From JAQBQB01 sp963757185 (GTDB lineage Bacteria; Gemmatimonadota; Gemmatimonadetes; Gemmatimonadales; Gemmatimonadaceae): a stretch of DNA of 64,000 nt. The position numbers and the translations under genes are program-made. The stretch lies in NCBI GenBank assembly GCA_963757185.1, contig CAVWQI010000011.1:62001-126000 (forward strand), read 5' to 3'. Numbering within the stretch: position 1 is the stretch's first letter; the number at the start of each line of letters is the position of its first letter. Under the pieces are notes generated by a model. The model made no database searches. It was not told where the DNA came from and was given only the letters and a program-made list of their open reading frames with translations. Shown piece after piece: positions 60,857-64,000 of the stretch.

Positions 60857-61837
60857 ATGCCGGCTACCGACAGAACGCGACTCACCGACGACGCGCGGAT
60901 CGATCTCCCGATCATCTGCGGGGCGATGTACCCGTGCACCAACCCGGAGCTCGTCGCGGCCGCGTCCGCGGCCGGGGCCATCGGGATCGTGCAGCCGGTG
61001 TCGATGACGTTCGTTTACGGCCACGACTTCCGTGAGGGACTTCGGCTTATCAAGCGAACGACTGACCGCCCTTTTGGCATGAACGCCCTCATCGAGAAAT
61101 CGTCGCGGTCGTATCATGATCGCCTCGTGCGATGGGTCGATATCGCGCTCGAGGAGGGCGTCCGGTTCTTCATTACCTCTCTCGGGAATCCGAAGTGGGT
61201 TGTCGACCGGGCCGCACAGGTGGGCGGGATCGTGTATCACGACGTCACCAACCGGACCTGGGCGGAAAAAGCGGCCCAGAATGGCGTCAGAGGCCTGATC
61301 GCCGTCAACAGCGAGGCCGGGGGTCACCCCGGGAAGCTTGGCCCCAGAGCGCTCCTGGACGAGGTTGCGCCACTTGGCCTGCCCATCGTTTGCGCCGGCG
61401 GCGTCGGGGACGCGACGGGCTTTCGGGCGATGATGGACCTGGGCTACGACGGCGTCCAGCTAGGAACGCGCTTCATCGCCTCGGCCGAATGCCGGGCGCA
61501 CCCGGACTACAAGCGGGCCATCGTATCGGCCGAGCCGAAGGACATCGTGCTCACCGAGCGGCTGACGGGCCTCCCCGTCGCCGTCCTGAACAATGAGTAC
61601 ATCCAGCAGCTTGGTCTCAGGGCGGGGCCGATCGCGCGGTACATGCTTCGGCATCGGAAGATGAAGTACTGGATGCGGGCCATTTACGCCGCCACGTCGC
61701 ACCGGCGCCTGAAGGAATCGTCGCTCACTTCGTCCGGGGCGAGGGAGTATTGGCAGGCCGGGAAGAGTGTCGGCGGAATCAGGGACATCCGGACGGTGGC
61801 GGAGATAGTGGAGGAGTTTGCTTCAGCAATGCGATAG
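60857..61837 (+). CDS. Nitronate monooxygenase-like FMN enzyme
   Basis: 326 residues, TIM-barrel of the NMO/2-nitropropane dioxygenase family: IICGAMYPCTNPELVAAASA, FGMNALIE, GLIAVNSEAGGHPG, LPIVCAGGVGDATGFRAMMD, GVQLGTRFIASAEC. These are the FMN and phosphate-binding elements. The family oxidises alkyl nitronates; many members are uncharacterised, and the true substrate here is unknown. The C-terminal part (MKYWMRAIYAATSHRRLKES) resembles the lid of related proteins. Confidence 0.88.
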   Translation: MPATDRTRLTDDARIDLPIICGAMYPCTNPELVAAASAAGAIGIVQPVSMTFVYGHDFREGLRLIKRTTDRPFGMNALIEKSSRSYHDRLVRWVDIALEEGVRFFITSLGNPKWVVDRAAQVGGIVYHDVTNRTWAEKAAQNGVRGLIAVNSEAGGHPGKLGPRALLDEVAPLGLPIVCAGGVGDATGFRAMMDLGYDGVQLGTRFIASAECRAHPDYKRAIVSAEPKDIVLTERLTGLPVAVLNNEYIQQLGLRAGPIARYMLRHRKMKYWMRAIYAATSHRRLKESSLTSSGAREYWQAGKSVGGIRDIRTVAEIVEEFASAMR

Positions 61838-61927
61838 CGAACATCGAAGGGGCGCCGGCCATACCGCCCCTCGGCTGGGGAGACTTCCGCGGTTCAAACC
61901 CAACCTTCCCCTCCCCAACCGTGTCTA

Positions 61928-62545
61928 TTGCCTGACTTTGAGACATTCGTGAGCTCATCCCTGCCTCAAGCTGTCGCCTCTGATCCGCGTGCGGTGGATC
62001 GCCACCTCGTTGCCCGGTGCATCGATGGCGATGGCACCGCGGAGCGGGCGCTGTACGACGCCCACGTCGAGCGGATCTACCGACTGATGCATCGCATGGC
62101 GGGGGACGGCGACCTCGCGTCGGATTTTACGCAGGAGACCTTCATTCGCGCGTTCCAGCGGCTCGAGCAGTTTCGCGGCGACTCATCGCTCGCCACTTGG
62201 CTGCACACGATCGCCGTCTCGGTCGCGCTGAACGGGATGCGCAAGGTGAAACGATTGCGGCTTCGCACCGACACGATGGACTCGATCGCGGAACTGCCCG
62301 CCAAGGGCAACGCCGCGCGCGCGGGACTGACCTCCGATCTTCGTACGCGGCTTCACACGGCCATCGACGCGCTGTCGGAAAAGCTCCGTCCCGTGTTCGT
62401 CATGCACGACGTCGAGGGTTACACGCACGACGAGATTGCCGGCACGCTGGGCATCCCGGTCGGGACGTCGAAGGCACGCCTGTTCGACGCCCGCGCGCGC
62501 CTGCGGTTGGCGCTCGCGGTATTCGCTGGAGATCACATCGTATGA
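61928..62545 (+). CDS. ECF-type RNA polymerase sigma factor
   Basis: 205 residues. Region 2: ALYDAHVERIYRLMHRMAGD, ASDFTQETFIRAFQRLEQF, SSLATWLHTIAVSVALN. Region 4: LSEKLRPVFVMHDVEGYTHD, EIAGTLGIPVGTSKARLFDA. The start is TTG at 61928 or a GTG at 61949; both precede region 2. It overlaps the next gene as ATGA, the arrangement of sigma/anti-sigma pairs. The target promoter is unknown. Confidence 0.93.
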   Translation: MPDFETFVSSSLPQAVASDPRAVDRHLVARCIDGDGTAERALYDAHVERIYRLMHRMAGDGDLASDFTQETFIRAFQRLEQFRGDSSLATWLHTIAVSVALNGMRKVKRLRLRTDTMDSIAELPAKGNAARAGLTSDLRTRLHTAIDALSEKLRPVFVMHDVEGYTHDEIAGTLGIPVGTSKARLFDARARLRLALAVFAGDHIV

Positions 62546-63336
62546 CGCAAGACCACTCTGACCGCGCGGACGAGCTGATCGCGCAGGCGGCGCGGGACTA
62601 CAACGTGCCGGGCGCCGTCCCTCGCGACGAGATCTGGAACCGGATCGCCGACGCTCGGCGTTCGACGCTTTCCGCTCCGCCGATCGTGTCTCCCTCGCGG
62701 CGGACTCGCTACTGGATCTGGCCGGCCGCCGGTGTGGCCGCGGCGGGCTTGGTGGCGATCGGCGTAGCCATTGGACGGAACGTCGAGCGAACGCGCGTGC
62801 GCGCTCCGTTGGCTATGGCGCCGCGCGATTCCGCTCGGACGGCGCCCGACTTGCCGGCGACAGCCTTACCCACGGATGCGGCGCGCGACCTTGCGGTCAA
62901 CACGCCCGCGTCCGACAGCACCTCGGCATCTGCGCGACCGGCTCCGCGCGGATCGCTGGCCATCGGCGACGGGATCAACGCCAACAACGTCGCCTATCGG
63001 CTGGCCGTGGTGAACCACGTCGTCGGCAGCGAGGCGATGATCACCGCGTTCCGCGCCTCAGCACGGCGCGGCGAGGTGGATGCGCAGCTCGCCAAGTGGT
63101 CGCACGACCTGCTCGGCGAAACCCGTTTGCTCGAGAGCTCGGCCCCGTCCGACGACGTGGCGATGAAGCGTTTGCTCGAGGATCTCGAGCTCGTCCTCGC
63201 ACAGATCGTTCAGTACACGAACCACGGCACCCATTCGGCCGACGACCTCGATCTGATCGAGCGGTCGATTCGCCGGCGATCCGTGATGTCCAACATTCGC
63301 AACTACTCCGCCGGCCAACTGCCGAGCGGTACCTGA
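62542..63336 (+). CDS. Single-pass membrane protein, putative anti-sigma factor without zinc motif
   Basis: 264 residues. Short N-terminal cytoplasmic part (ELIAQAARDYNVPGAVPRDE, IWNRIADARR), one membrane helix (WIWPAAGVAAAGLVAIGVAIG at about 55-75), then an Ala/Pro/Thr-rich linker and a periplasmic helical domain (VAYRLAVVNHVVGSEAMITA, LLEDLELVLAQIVQYTNHG). No HxxxCxxC zinc motif and no cysteine at all. Identification as an anti-sigma factor rests on the 4-base overlap with the sigma gene and the topology. Confidence 0.7.
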   Translation: MTQDHSDRADELIAQAARDYNVPGAVPRDEIWNRIADARRSTLSAPPIVSPSRRTRYWIWPAAGVAAAGLVAIGVAIGRNVERTRVRAPLAMAPRDSARTAPDLPATALPTDAARDLAVNTPASDSTSASARPAPRGSLAIGDGINANNVAYRLAVVNHVVGSEAMITAFRASARRGEVDAQLAKWSHDLLGETRLLESSAPSDDVAMKRLLEDLELVLAQIVQYTNHGTHSADDLDLIERSIRRRSVMSNIRNYSAGQLPSGT

Positions 63337-63353
63337 TTCGATGAGGAATCGAC

Positions 63354-64000
63354 ATGCGTAAGACTCTGATGGTGGCTTGCAGCTTCGTCACCCTCGCCAC
63401 GGCGGGCGGCGCGCAGCCGGCGCGGCCGTCGGGGGGCGCGCGCGACACCGCCGCCAGCGATTCTCTCTTTCGCTCGGCTCGCGCGTTGCTCGACGACCGG
63501 CAGTACCGCAGGGCCGCCAAGGCCTTCGCGTCGCTGGCCGAGCTCTACCCAACGACGGCGCGGGCCGGCGATGCCCTGTATTGGCAGGCGTGGGGCCTCT
63601 ACCAGCTCGGCAAGGACAACAGCAGCAAGACGGACCTCGGCCAGGCGCTGGACGTGCTGAGTCAGTACAACTCGAACTACGGCAAGAACACGCAGATGGC
63701 CAACGACGCCACGGAGCTCTACGCCCAGATCCGCGCGTTGCAGGCCAGGCTCGGGGACGCGAACGCCGCGACCGACATCGCGAAGCAAATACCAACGCTG
63801 CGCCAAACGGCTGGGTGCACCGGATCGCGCGCCGACGACGAGATGCGGATGGCGGCGCTCGACGGGCTGATGAGCATGAACTCCCAGGATGCCATTCCGA
63901 TCCTCGAGGCGGTGCTCAAGCAGCGCGACCCGTGCAAGGTCGAACTGCGCAAGCGAGCGGTGTTCACGATCGCGCAGAAGCGCGGGCCGTCCATCGTGCC
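63354..64000 (+). CDS. Secreted repeat protein (TPR/HEAT-like), partial at the right edge
   Basis: 215 codons visible; runs off the window. Signal peptide MRKTLMVACSFVTLATAG ending near GAQ. Then helical repeats: TPR-like (FRSARALLDDRQYRRAAKAF, ALYWQAWGLYQLGK) followed by HEAT-like (MAALDGLMSMNSQDAIPIL, RKRAVFTIAQKRG). A GAGGA ribosome site precedes the ATG. It lies 17 bases after the putative anti-sigma gene and is probably part of the sigma-factor operon. The function is unknown. Confidence 0.8.
   Translation, partial: MRKTLMVACSFVTLATAGGAQPARPSGGARDTAASDSLFRSARALLDDRQYRRAAKAFASLAELYPTTARAGDALYWQAWGLYQLGKDNSSKTDLGQALDVLSQYNSNYGKNTQMANDATELYAQIRALQARLGDANAATDIAKQIPTLRQTAGCTGSRADDEMRMAALDGLMSMNSQDAIPILEAVLKQRDPCKVELRKRAVFTIAQKRGPSIV

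Noticed and set aside
61848..61871. Hairpin AGGGGCG/CGCCCCT after the nitronate monooxygenase-like gene
   Set aside because: Stem of 7 base pairs with a 10-base loop and no U-tract on either strand; not a convincing terminator.
1..64000. Mobile elements, CRISPR arrays, rRNA or attachment sites
   Set aside because: I saw no transposase, integrase, direct-repeat/spacer pattern or rRNA segment. The single tRNA has no integrase gene next to it.

Overview
The window is GC-rich, densely coding DNA from a diderm bacterium. The evidence for an outer membrane is a TonB-dependent receptor, a putative beta-barrel protein, FtsQ and two lipoprotein signal peptidases. Gene content (division/wall cluster, DUF2723/GT117 glycosyltransferase, PASTA-tailed FtsI, MglA-linked chemosensory genes, ECF sigma factor with a zinc-free partner) suggests Gemmatimonadota. 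This is an inference from gene content and style; there is no rRNA in the window to confirm it.

Layout. From 1 to about 53.33 kb every gene is on the minus strand. Read in the direction of transcription (high to low coordinates) the order is: (a) tilS-hpt-ftsH, closed by a strong hairpin terminator at 49.4 kb. (b) folP-cdaA-GT117-yggS-divIVA-PNP-ileS-dksA/traR-lspA-lspA-rluD, which largely keeps the gene order that flanks the division cluster in Bacillus (yggS/ylmE, divIVA, ileS, ylyA, lspA, ylyB). (c) A chemosensory block of about 17 kb (20.5-37.8 kb): cheW, cheY, cheA, cheC, a 899-residue TPR protein, DUF4388 proteins, three Roadblock-type proteins, an MglA-like GTPase, a protein with two DnaA-type AAA+ domains, cheR, cheD, cheB, two cheW and another TPR protein. 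No methyl-accepting receptor is present. (d) A secreted peptidase-MA-like protein, a consensus promoter, a tiny membrane protein, tRNA-Val(TAC) and a secreted TPR protein ended by a second perfect terminator. (e) The dcw cluster rsmH-ftsL-ftsI-murE-murF-mraY-murD-ftsW-murG-murC-ftsQ-ftsA-ftsZ followed by an M23 peptidase cut by the left edge.

From 53.4 kb to the end genes are on the plus strand: a 56-residue membrane protein behind an extended -10 promoter, a large protease/propeller/probable-barrel protein, a TonB-dependent receptor, a glycerophosphodiester phosphodiesterase, a nitronate monooxygenase-like enzyme, and an ECF sigma/putative anti-sigma/repeat-protein operon cut by the right edge.

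The most distinctive part is block (c). It couples a CheA/CheY pathway, with both methylation (CheR/CheB) and deamidation/dephosphorylation (CheD/CheC) arms, to an MglA-Roadblock polarity module, and it contains a tandem DnaA-like ATPase that has lost the DNA-binding domain. Other notable points are an IleRS whose HIGH motif reads GIHH, tandem lspA genes, two secreted proteases whose only plausible start codon is CTG, and a run of about 30 co-oriented genes with almost no intergenic space.
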